Assembly: GCF_017163755.1 (NCBI RefSeq)
Contig: NZ_JAFIWC010000033.1
Span: 1-55,460 of the forward strand
Length of the DNA stretch: 55,460 bases
Direction: 5' to 3'
From: Xanthomonas sp.
Lineage (GTDB): Bacteria; Pseudomonadota; Gammaproteobacteria; Xanthomonadales; Xanthomonadaceae
The notes under the pieces are model-generated. The model searched no databases, had not been told where the DNA came from, and worked only from the letters and a program-made list of their open reading frames with translations. The translations under genes and the position numbers were made by a program. Of this stretch, positions 40,527 through 47,863 are shown piece by piece; the first letter of the stretch is position 1, and every line of letters begins with the position of its first letter.

Positions 40527-41393
40527 TCACGGCGCGGCGGAGGCGGCCGGCAGCAGGAAGTCCAGCGCCTGCGCGCAGGACCGCGCGACCTTCAGCGTCA
40601 GCAGGTCGTCGCCGCGGGTACGGCCCAGATTGATCGCCGCGATCGGCAGCCCGGCCTTGGCCGCGGCCTGCACGAAGCGGTAGCCGGAATAGACCATCAG
40701 CGACGAGCCCACCACCAGCATCGCGTCGGCGCGCTGCAGATGCGCGAAGGCGCCGGCGACGCGCTCGCGCGGCACGTTCTCGCCGAAGAACACCACGTCC
40801 GGCTTCAACACGCCGCCGCAGGCGCTGCACGCCGGCACCGCGAAGGCGGCGAAGTCCACGTCCTCCATGTCCGCATCGCCGTCCGGCGCCTGGCCGGCCT
40901 GCAGCGTCGCCCAGCCGGGATTGAGCCGCAGCAGGTCGTGCTGGACGTCCTCGCGCGGCAGGCGCCGTTCGCAGCCCATGCAGCGCACCACGTCCAGGCG
41001 CCCGTGCAGGTCGATCACCGCCAGGCTGCCGGCAGCCTGGTGCAGCCGGTCCACGTTCTGGGTCAGCAGCACCTCGACCTGGCTGCGCGCTTCCAGCGCC
41101 GCCAGCGCGGCGTGGGTGGCGTTGGGCCGCGCGCGGCCGAAGCGCGGCCAGCCGACCAGGCTGCGCGCCCAGTAGCGCTGCCGCGTCGCCGCCTCGCCCA
41201 TGAACGCTTGGTAGGTGACCGGCTGCGCGCGCTTCCAGTCGCCGGCGGCGTCGCGGTAGTCGGGGATGCCCGAATCGGTGCTGCAGCCGGCGCCGGTCAG
41301 CACGAACAGGCGCCGGTGACGGGCGATGAATTCCGCCAGCGACGGCAGCGGCGCGGCGTCGGCGGGATCCGGTGGCTGCAGCAGCTGATACAT
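40527..41393 (-). CDS. Sirtuin-type NAD-dependent protein deacylase
   Basis: The 288-residue SIR2 protein has the NAD motif GAGCSTDSGIPDYR (about 34-47), the TQNVDRLH motif and catalytic His in DLHG. Two cysteine pairs (CMGCERR and CSACGG) form the zinc site. It resembles class II (SIRT4-like) sirtuins. The gap of about 210 bases from the OYE gene suggests a separate transcript. Confidence 0.93.
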   Translation of the reverse strand: MYQLLQPPDPADAAPLPSLAEFIARHRRLFVLTGAGCSTDSGIPDYRDAAGDWKRAQPVTYQAFMGEAATRQRYWARSLVGWPRFGRARPNATHAALAALEARSQVEVLLTQNVDRLHQAAGSLAVIDLHGRLDVVRCMGCERRLPREDVQHDLLRLNPGWATLQAGQAPDGDADMEDVDFAAFAVPACSACGGVLKPDVVFFGENVPRERVAGAFAHLQRADAMLVVGSSLMVYSGYRFVQAAAKAGLPIAAINLGRTRGDDLLTLKVARSCAQALDFLLPAASAAP

Positions 41394-41516
41394 CGCGAAA
41401 ATTCCGGGACGGCGGGTCTTCCTATCTTGAGCGTCCGTGGCGTCAACACAAGGTCGCCGCGTGAACGCGCCTGCGTTTCGTGGCGCACGGCCGCATGCAT
41501 GCGGCCGATCGCACGC

Positions 41517-41897
41517 CTACAGCGGGTTGCTGACCTCGATCAGGTTGCCGTCGGGGTCGCGGAAGTACAGCGACAGGATCGGCCCGGTGGCGCCGGTGCG
41601 CTGCACCGGGCCGTCCTCGATGGCGACCGCCGCCGCCTCCAGTTCGCCGCGCACCTGCGCCAGCGGCGTGGCGGTGATGAAGCACAGGTCGCCGGAACCG
41701 GGCGTGGGCCTGCGCGCCTTCGGCTCGAACTCGCGCCCGGCGGCATGCAGGTTGATCTTCTGCGCGCCGAACGCCAGCGCGGTGCGGCCTTCGCCGAAGC
41801 GGACCTCGCGCATGCCGAGCACGCGGGTGTAGAACGCGCAGCTGACGCCGATGTCGGCAACGGTGAGGACGAGGTGGTCGAGCCGATCGATCTGCAT
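41517..41897 (-). CDS. VOC-family (glyoxalase-fold) protein
   Basis: A 126-residue single VOC module. It begins DRLDHLVLTVADI, has the metal-site His7-like residue and the closing FRDPDGNLIEVSNP with a Glu ligand. It may be a lyase, dioxygenase or resistance-type protein. It follows the MFS gene by 56 bases in the same direction and could be co-transcribed. Confidence 0.9.
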   Translation of the reverse strand: MQIDRLDHLVLTVADIGVSCAFYTRVLGMREVRFGEGRTALAFGAQKINLHAAGREFEPKARRPTPGSGDLCFITATPLAQVRGELEAAAVAIEDGPVQRTGATGPILSLYFRDPDGNLIEVSNPL

Positions 41898-41953
41898 GGT
41901 GCCTCCGGGCAGCGGAAAGCGCGCGGCCGACGCCGCGCGGAAAAAGCCGGCCG

Positions 41954-43207
41954 CTATTCGCCGCGCGGCGGATGCGGGCCGAAGCGGCCGTACGGGCGGC
42001 TGTCGTCGACACCGCGCCGCAGCACCTGCGCGGCGAGCAGCGCGATCGCCAGCAGCAGCAGGCACAACCCGGCCAGCGCGACCCAGCCGCCGTGCTGCCA
42101 GGCCACGCCGCTGAGCGAGCCGACCAGGCTGGCGCCGCCGTAGTACGCCAACAGGTACAGCGAGGCGGCGTGGCTCTTGGCGCGCCCGCCGAGACGCCCG
42201 ACCCAGGCGCTGGCCGCCGAGTGCGCGACGAAGAAGCCGATGGTCAGCAACACGATGCCGACGATGACCACCGCCAGCGCATGGGCCAGTGTCAGCGCCA
42301 CGCCGAGCGCCGCCAGCGCCGTGCCGGCCAGCACCACCGGCCCGCGGCCGAAGCGGTCCGACGCCGCGCCGGCCACCGACGAGGACACGATGCCGAACAC
42401 GTAGGCGCTGAAGATCAGCCCGAGCTGGCTCTGGCTGAGCCGAAATTCCGGCCCGCCCAGGCGGAAGCCGGCGTAGTTGTAGACGCTGACGAACACGCCC
42501 ATCAGCAGGAACGGAATCGCGAACAGCCACGGCAGATGGCGGTCGCGCAGGTGCCCGCCCCAGGCCTGCAGGTGGAAGCGCAGGTTGATCCCGGTGCGGC
42601 GCACGAAGTGCCGCGACGGCGGCAACAGCCACACGAAGCCGATCGCGGCCAGCAGGTCGACCAGGCTGAGCACCGCCAGCGCCACGCGCCAGTCGAAATG
42701 GTCGGTGAGCACGCTCATGCCGATGCGCCCGACCATGCCGCCGAAGGCGTTGCCGGCCACGTACAGGCCGGTGGCCGCGCCCAGCCTGTTGGCCGGCAGC
42801 TCTTCGGCCAGGTACACCATCGCCACCGCCGGCACCCCGCCCAATGCGACGCCGGACAGCGCGCGCACCAGCACCAGCGCGTCCCAGTGCGGCAGGCACG
42901 CGGCGACCAGGTTGAGCACGGCGGCCAACGCGATCGACGCGAACATCAGCCCGCGCCGGCCGAGGTTCTCCGACACCGCGCCGGCGCAGAAGATCGCCAC
43001 CGCCAGGCCGCCGGTGGCCAGCGACAGCGGCAGCGAACTGGCCGCCGCACTGACCCCGAACTCGCGCGCGAACGCCGGCAGCAACGGCTGCACGCTGTAC
43101 AGCAGCGAGAAGGTGGCGAAGCCGGCCAGGAACAGCGCCAGGCGGATGCGCAACAGCGGCGCATCGTCGAGCGCACGCACCGGATCGCAACGACTGGAGG
43201 TATTCAC
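41954..43207 (-). CDS. MFS transporter (YnfM-like efflux)
   Basis: A 12-helix major facilitator of about 417 residues. It has GRRGLMFASIAL between helices 2 and 3 and a symmetric second half (SDRFGRGPVVLAG). It resembles arabinose-efflux/YnfM permeases. I trimmed the start to the GTG at 43207 (VNTSSRCDPV). The longer frame runs to 43306 and would overlap the divergent LysR start. The neighbouring LysR gene probably controls it. Confidence 0.88.
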   Translation of the reverse strand: MNTSSRCDPVRALDDAPLLRIRLALFLAGFATFSLLYSVQPLLPAFAREFGVSAAASSLPLSLATGGLAVAIFCAGAVSENLGRRGLMFASIALAAVLNLVAACLPHWDALVLVRALSGVALGGVPAVAMVYLAEELPANRLGAATGLYVAGNAFGGMVGRIGMSVLTDHFDWRVALAVLSLVDLLAAIGFVWLLPPSRHFVRRTGINLRFHLQAWGGHLRDRHLPWLFAIPFLLMGVFVSVYNYAGFRLGGPEFRLSQSQLGLIFSAYVFGIVSSSVAGAASDRFGRGPVVLAGTALAALGVALTLAHALAVVIVGIVLLTIGFFVAHSAASAWVGRLGGRAKSHAASLYLLAYYGGASLVGSLSGVAWQHGGWVALAGLCLLLLAIALLAAQVLRRGVDDSRPYGRFGPHPPRGE

Positions 43208-43285
43208 GGCAGCGCAGGTACGGACATGGGCGGCCAGTATTTGCCTGCGCCTACCCAGTGTCCAATATATGATGCAAGCACTCCC

Positions 43286-43302
43286 CATATCGTCTGGATA
43301 TG
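43286..43302. promoter_or_regulatory. Inverted repeat in the MFS/LysR intergenic region
   Basis: CATATC and GATATG form a perfect 6-bp inverted repeat with a five-base spacer, three bases before the LysR start codon. The gap between the divergent genes is AT-rich compared with its surroundings. It fits a LysR self-binding site, which is an inference. Confidence 0.5.
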
Positions 43303-43304
43303 AC

Positions 43305-44210
43305 ATGGAACTGCGCCATCTGCGCTATTTCCTGGCGGTGGCCGAGGAAGGCCACTTCACCCGCGCCGCGGCGCGGCTGGGCATCCAGCAACCGCCGCTG
43401 AGCCAGCAGATCCATGCGCTGGAGCGCGAGTTGGGCACGCCGCTGTTCCGGCGCACGCCGCGCGGCGCCGAACTGACCGAGGCCGGGCGCGCGTTCCAGC
43501 GCGAGGCGCGGCGCGTGCTGGCCGACCTGGAACGCGCCGGCGACGCGGCGCGGCGCGCGGCGCGCGGCGAAACCGGGGTGCTGCGGCTCGGCTTCACCGC
43601 CTCGGCCGCGTTCAATCCGGTCGTGCCGACGCTGGTGCGCAACTTCCGCCGCGCCTGGCCGGCGGTGGAACTGGCGCTGGAGGAAACCAACACCGCCGGG
43701 CTGCTCGCCGCGCTGGTCCACGGCCGCCTGGATGCCGCGTTCGTCCGCTACAGCGTGGCCACGCCGCCGGAACTGCAGTTGCTGAAGTTTCCCGACGAAC
43801 CGATGAAGATCGCGGTGCCGGCGGCGCATCCGCTGGGCAAACGCCGCCGCGCGCCGCTGTCGGCGCTGGCCGGCGAACCCTTCATCCTGTTCCCGCGCAG
43901 CTTCGGCACCAGCCTGTACGACGAGATCCTCGACGCCTGCCGCCAGTCCGGCTTCGACCTGAAGATCGACCAGGAGGCGCCGCAGATGTCCTCGATCGTC
44001 AACCTGGTCGCCGCCGAGCTCGGCGTGTCGGTGGTGCCGGCCTCCACCACCCAGGTGCAGCTGCCCGGCGTGCGCTACCTGGACATCGAAGGCCGCGTGC
44101 CGATGGCGCGGCTGGCGCTGGCGGCGCTGCCGGCCACCGCGCAGGCCGCGCCGGTGGTGCGGCACCTGTGGCAGCTGGCGCAGGCGCACGCGGCGGGCAA
44201 GCGCGGCTAG
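43305..44210 (+). CDS. LysR-family transcriptional regulator
   Basis: A 301-residue LysR protein that begins MELRHLRYFLAVAEEGHFTRAA, the winged-helix start typical of the BenM/CatR-like branch. The effector domain follows (about 92-290). It is divergent from the MFS transporter and probably controls it. The ATG at 43305 is fixed by family alignment. Confidence 0.94.
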   Translation: MELRHLRYFLAVAEEGHFTRAAARLGIQQPPLSQQIHALERELGTPLFRRTPRGAELTEAGRAFQREARRVLADLERAGDAARRAARGETGVLRLGFTASAAFNPVVPTLVRNFRRAWPAVELALEETNTAGLLAALVHGRLDAAFVRYSVATPPELQLLKFPDEPMKIAVPAAHPLGKRRRAPLSALAGEPFILFPRSFGTSLYDEILDACRQSGFDLKIDQEAPQMSSIVNLVAAELGVSVVPASTTQVQLPGVRYLDIEGRVPMARLALAALPATAQAAPVVRHLWQLAQAHAAGKRG

Positions 44211-44341
44211 TCATCCCCTGGCGCACCCTCACCGCTACGCACACGATCGCATGCCCCCACTGCATGAGCGGCTTCAGCCGCGACCAGCCAGCGGACCATC
44301 AGCCAGCGGACCATCGCCGATGCTGGAGACAGCCTGCCTGT

Positions 44342-44410
44342 TGTGGGAGCGACTTCAGTCGCGACGACGCCTTACCGGTAACGCCCGTCGCGACTGAAGT
44401 CGCTCCCACA
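44342..44410. repeat. REP doublet left of the VOC gene
   Basis: Two facing REP cores (44342-44365 and 44387-44410) enclose a 21-base spacer (CGACGCCTTACCGG, then TAACGCC). It is nearly identical to the doublet at 45259-45326. A single REP half and a short tandem duplication of CCAGCGGACCATC lie just before it (44264-44315). Confidence 0.92.
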
Positions 44411-44433
44411 GGCAAGCGCTCCCGTCCACAGCC

Positions 44434-45102
44434 TCAGCGCGACACCACTTCCCATCCCGCCGCATCGCGCAACACCTGCCCGCCGCGCACGCCTTCCACG
44501 ACCACGCGTACGCCCTGCGCGTACGGCAGCTGCCGCTGCTCGGGAAACCAGCGCCGCTGCGCATCGACCACGATCAGCAGGCCCTCATGATCGCCGAGCG
44601 GCGCGAACGCGTCGGACAGCGGCATGAACGCAGGCACCTCCATCCGGTCCCGCGCCGCGGTGGCGACCGCCGGCACCTGCGCGCTGGGCAATCCGACCTC
44701 GCTGATGCACAGCAACTCGGCCGCGCAGAACGCGCCGTTGGCGCTAGCGTGCGTCGGCAACGGCCTGCGCGCGATCAGTTCGAGCACCGCGCCGTCGGGC
44801 CCGGCGAAATACATCGATTGCGATTGCCACGCTGCATCGAGCGCGAACCGCACCTCGCCCAGCGGGTCGCGCAGCAACGGCACGCGCCGCGACAGCCAGT
44901 CGCAGGCGGCGTCGAAGCGCGCAGACGGGATGTTGAAGGCCAGATGCACGCTGCCGACCTCGGCGTCGGCGGGCAGCAGATCGAGCAGGCTCCAGCCGAT
45001 GCGCACCTGCGTGGCCGCGACCGGGAGTTGCAGGACATCGCGATAGAAGGCGGCGCCGGCCGCGGGATCGCTGGCGGGCAGGCCTAGTTGGGTGATGCGC
45101 AT
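44434..45102 (-). CDS. Two-domain VOC-family protein
   Basis: The 222-residue protein holds two glyoxalase-fold modules. The first runs from MRITQLGLPASDP to about 115 (PDGAVLELIAR), and the second from about 125 to 205 (ICISEVGLPS-like strand, then APLGDHEGLLIVVDAQRRW). AAGGAG lies before the ATG at 45102. A SoxR/MerR-type promoter lies directly upstream (45128-45158), so it is probably induced by redox stress or a related signal. Its reaction is unknown. Confidence 0.88.
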   Translation of the reverse strand: MRITQLGLPASDPAAGAAFYRDVLQLPVAATQVRIGWSLLDLLPADAEVGSVHLAFNIPSARFDAACDWLSRRVPLLRDPLGEVRFALDAAWQSQSMYFAGPDGAVLELIARRPLPTHASANGAFCAAELLCISEVGLPSAQVPAVATAARDRMEVPAFMPLSDAFAPLGDHEGLLIVVDAQRRWFPEQRQLPYAQGVRVVVEGVRGGQVLRDAAGWEVVSR

Positions 45103-45127
45103 GGCGGCTCCTTGTGCTGGAGCCGCT

Positions 45128-45158
45128 ATTGGACGACCTCAAGCGTAGTTGAGGTCAA
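45128..45158 (-). promoter_or_regulatory. SoxR-type promoter and operator
   Basis: On the minus strand TTGACC (-35) and TCCAAT (-10) are separated by 19 bases. Inside the spacer is a perfect inverted repeat with 8-bp arms and a six-base centre (GACCTCAA and TTGAGGTC, 45135-45156). The CCTCAA/TTGAGG arms and the overlong spacer are hallmarks of SoxR and other MerR-family promoters. Transcription would start near 45121, about 20 bases before the VOC start codon. Confidence 0.75.
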
Positions 45159-45258
45159 GCGCGTTGACGAGGGTGTACCGCGTACCGCGGAGGTCGTCAG
45201 GCACGGAAGTCCGACCATTGTTCGGCATGCGCTGTCGCGCTCTGCCGGCAATGTCACC

Positions 45259-45326
45259 TGTGGGAGCGACTTCAGTCGCGACGGGCCTTATCGGTAACGC
45301 CCGTCGCGACTGAAGTCGCTCCCACA
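45259..45326. repeat. REP doublet right of the VOC gene
   Basis: The arms lie at 45259-45282 and 45303-45326, around a spacer that matches the left doublet (GGGCCTTATCGGTAACGCC). Together with the left copy it brackets the VOC gene and its promoter. The rest of the intergenic stretch, 45159-45258 and 45327-45527, holds nothing I can recognise. Confidence 0.92.
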
Positions 45327-45527
45327 AGGATGCTGCGCGGCGCAACGAGCGGCTGGCAGTTGCCTAGGAATTCGGCGAGACAGCGGCATGAGCGGCAAGC
45401 CCGCCGCTTCTTCCATTGATCGATGGCTCGTCGCCCAGGCAGTTGTTCATGCATGATCGTCGGTGCAGGAACCTGGGTGAACGGGTACCGGCTAATCGAC
45501 GCACAGCATCGGCCGCAGCGACCGCGC

Positions 45528-45860
45528 TCAACCCAGGTGCGTACGCACCGCTTCGTCGATCTTGGCCGGCGGCACGAAGCCGGGCACGCGCGCCACTTCC
45601 TCGCCCTGGCGGAACAGCATCAGCGTCGGCGTCTGGCGCAGGCCCTGGGCACGGAAGAATTCCTCGCCCACGTCCTCCATCTTCACCTTCAGCAAGGTCA
45701 CGCCCTGCGCGCTGTCGGTCTCGGCGAAGCGTTCCAGCGACTTGTCGAGCATGCGGCAGCCGGGGCAGTTGTCCTTGTTGAAGTCGGCCAGCACGCGCGG
45801 ATGCGCGGCGACGGCGTCGGCGAACTGCTCGGCGGTGGAAACGGTGATGGTGGTCAGCAT
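45528..45860 (-). CDS. Thioredoxin-family protein
   Basis: The 110-residue protein has the thioredoxin fold with an unusual active site, CPGC (in DNCPGCRMLD, about 32-35), instead of CGPC. A cis-proline follows in QTPTLMLF. There is no signal peptide, so it acts in the cytoplasm. It is the fourth gene after nrdA-nrdB-flavodoxin in one direction and could deliver electrons to ribonucleotide reductase, which is an inference from position. Confidence 0.9.
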   Translation of the reverse strand: MLTTITVSTAEQFADAVAAHPRVLADFNKDNCPGCRMLDKSLERFAETDSAQGVTLLKVKMEDVGEEFFRAQGLRQTPTLMLFRQGEEVARVPGFVPPAKIDEAVRTHLG

Positions 45861-45942
45861 GGGCGAAAGCCTATCAAAAAATTCGGAGAGCACCGCCGCC
45901 GAACGCATCGGCCACGGCACCGGGTGATTGAAAACGGCGGCA

Positions 45943-46521
45943 TCAGCGTGGATCCGGCGGCATCGGGTCCTGGACCGGGGTGGCTGCGCCGCCTGCCCGC
46001 GCCGCCAGGCATGGGTCGGGCGTGGCCGCCCGCGGCGCCGTGGCGGCAGCGGCGCCCGGCAGCGAGGCCGCGCGCAGCGCCAGCACCTGCGCGCACCATG
46101 CGCCGATCGCGGCGTTGTCGCGCTCGCCGTGCGGCATCTGCTCGATCTCCAGCAACGGATAGCGGCTGTCGAAGAAGCGCGCGATGCGCTTGACCGCGCC
46201 GCAGTAGTACTCCATGCCCCACTGCGTCTCGCCGGTGCCGAACGCGGCGACCTCGATCGCCTTGCCGGCCGCGTCGACCAGCTCGGCGATGTAGCGCTTC
46301 ATTTCCGCCGGGGTGCGTCCGGCGTTGTCGCTCCAGCTGCCGAGCAGGTGCAGGTCGAAGCGGGCCGCACGCGCGGCATCGCCGAGCGCGCCGTGCAGGG
46401 TCTGCATGTCGGTATGGATGCAGGTCACCCGGTGCCCGGCCGCCTCGCACTGCGCCTGCACCCGGCGCGCGACATCGCGGGTGTTGCCGCTGAGCGAGGC
46501 GTAGGCGAGCAGGAGGTCCAT
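45943..46521 (-). CDS. Flavodoxin-family protein next to nrdAB
   Basis: A 192-residue protein with the FMN phosphate loop SLSGNTRDVA (9-18), the flavin-binding GSWSDNAGRTP (about 61-71) and FGTGETQWGMEYYCG. The last 45 residues are an Ala/Pro-rich tail outside the flavodoxin fold. Flavodoxins near nrd genes can activate the beta subunit (NrdI) or donate electrons. It is longer than NrdI, and nrdAB is class Ia here, so a general electron-donor role is the better guess. Confidence 0.85.
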   Translation of the reverse strand: MDLLLAYASLSGNTRDVARRVQAQCEAAGHRVTCIHTDMQTLHGALGDAARAARFDLHLLGSWSDNAGRTPAEMKRYIAELVDAAGKAIEVAAFGTGETQWGMEYYCGAVKRIARFFDSRYPLLEIEQMPHGERDNAAIGAWCAQVLALRAASLPGAAAATAPRAATPDPCLAARAGGAATPVQDPMPPDPR

Positions 46522-46703
46522 AGGCGGGGATTGGGTTGGGGTTTGGGGGATTCGTAGAAGCGGGCAACGTGACGGCCATCAATCACGAATCACAAATCCG
46601 AATCCTGCTCCGAAGAGTCCACGGATCGGGAGGGGCGATCAGATATCCGGAAAAGCGGATTCGGCATCGCTGTTGCCAATCCCCAATCCCCGATCCCGGC
46701 CCC

Positions 46704-47744
46704 TCACAGATCATCGAAGCCGTTGTCCGAGTTGGTCTTCTTGTAGCTGGCGTTGCGCATCTCGAAGAAGTCGGTCTTGGTCTCGGTGAAGTTGTCCGCG
46801 TAGGCCTTGATCCACGGCATCACGTTGTCGCTGGCGTCGGTGTACAGCTTCTCGATGCCGAGCATGCCGGACATCTTGTTGGCGCGGTACTTCACGTACT
46901 GGATCATCTCGTCCACGTCGATGCCCTCGATGCCGTCGAGCACTTCCGAGGACCATTCGGTCTCCAGCCGGATCGCGTGCTCGAACGCCTGGTGCACGTA
47001 GTCGGTGAGCTCGTTGGTCTGCAGCTCGGCGTTCTCGCCGATGATGGCGCGGATCAGCTCGCTGATGAACTTGGTGTGGGCCAGTTCGTCGCGGTTGATG
47101 AAGCTGATGATCTTGCCGGTGCCGGTCATGCGGTTCTGCCGCACCAGGTTGTAGAAGTACGCGAAGCCGGAATAGAAGTTGATGCCCTCCAGGATCGAGG
47201 ACTGGATCAGCGAGCGCAGCAACGTCTCGGCGGTCTTCTCGCGCATGAAGTCGTCGTAGGCCTGCATGATCGGCTGGTTGCGCGCGATGATGGTCGGGTG
47301 CGTGCGCGCGATCTCGAACACGCGGTTCTGGTCGGCCAGCCCGGCGATCGAGGCCAGCACGTAGGAATAGCTCTCGTTGTGGATCACTTCCTGCTGGCCG
47401 ATGATCGCCGCGTTGGCGTGCGCGGCCGGATCGGTGATGTACTCGGCGACGTTGTAGATGAAGCGCGTCTGCGGCGAATCCAGCGTGGCCAGCAGGCCGA
47501 TGATCGAGTCGTAGGCGTTCTTCTCGCGCGCCGACAGTTCGCCGTACTGCTTGGCGTCGCCCTTCATGTCCACCTCGTCGGGGATCCAGAAGTTGGTCGA
47601 CAGCTCCTTGTACGCGCGATAGAACGACGGGTACGGGATGTCGTTCCAGTTGAGGATGCCACTGGTGGTGCCGTTGATGATCCCGGTGGAGCGGTTGGGA
47701 TGCATCGGTTCGAGGATCTTGATGCGGTCGAGCGCGATGGCCAT
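46704..47744 (-). CDS. nrdB: Class I ribonucleotide reductase, beta subunit
   Basis: NrdB carries the diiron-tyrosyl radical. In 346 residues all six metal ligands are visible (Asp89, Glu119, His122, Glu186, Glu220, His223) along with the radical Tyr126. These correspond to Asp84, Glu115, His118, Glu204, Glu238, His241 and Tyr122 of E. coli. It follows nrdA by 119 bases. The 182-base gap to the flavodoxin gene holds G-rich repeats. Confidence 0.97.
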   Translation of the reverse strand: MAIALDRIKILEPMHPNRSTGIINGTTSGILNWNDIPYPSFYRAYKELSTNFWIPDEVDMKGDAKQYGELSAREKNAYDSIIGLLATLDSPQTRFIYNVAEYITDPAAHANAAIIGQQEVIHNESYSYVLASIAGLADQNRVFEIARTHPTIIARNQPIMQAYDDFMREKTAETLLRSLIQSSILEGINFYSGFAYFYNLVRQNRMTGTGKIISFINRDELAHTKFISELIRAIIGENAELQTNELTDYVHQAFEHAIRLETEWSSEVLDGIEGIDVDEMIQYVKYRANKMSGMLGIEKLYTDASDNVMPWIKAYADNFTETKTDFFEMRNASYKKTNSDNGFDDL

Positions 47745-47863
47745 GGGTCGGATTCGGTAGTCGGATGGAGAGCGCCGGCCAGCGGCGCGGCGACAGGGCG
47801 ATGCGGCAGCGTGCGGCGTTCCCGGGAACGCCGCACGCGTCGGGTACCGCTACGCGGCGGCGA

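Noticed and set aside
43208-43306. Longer MFS start at 43306
   Set aside because: It would overlap the divergent LysR start and promoter, and the added residues do not look like a transporter N-terminus.
45943-47744. Class Ib (NrdEF-NrdI) reductase
   Set aside because: The alpha subunit has an ATP-cone and 805 residues, and the flavodoxin is longer than NrdI; class Ia fits better.
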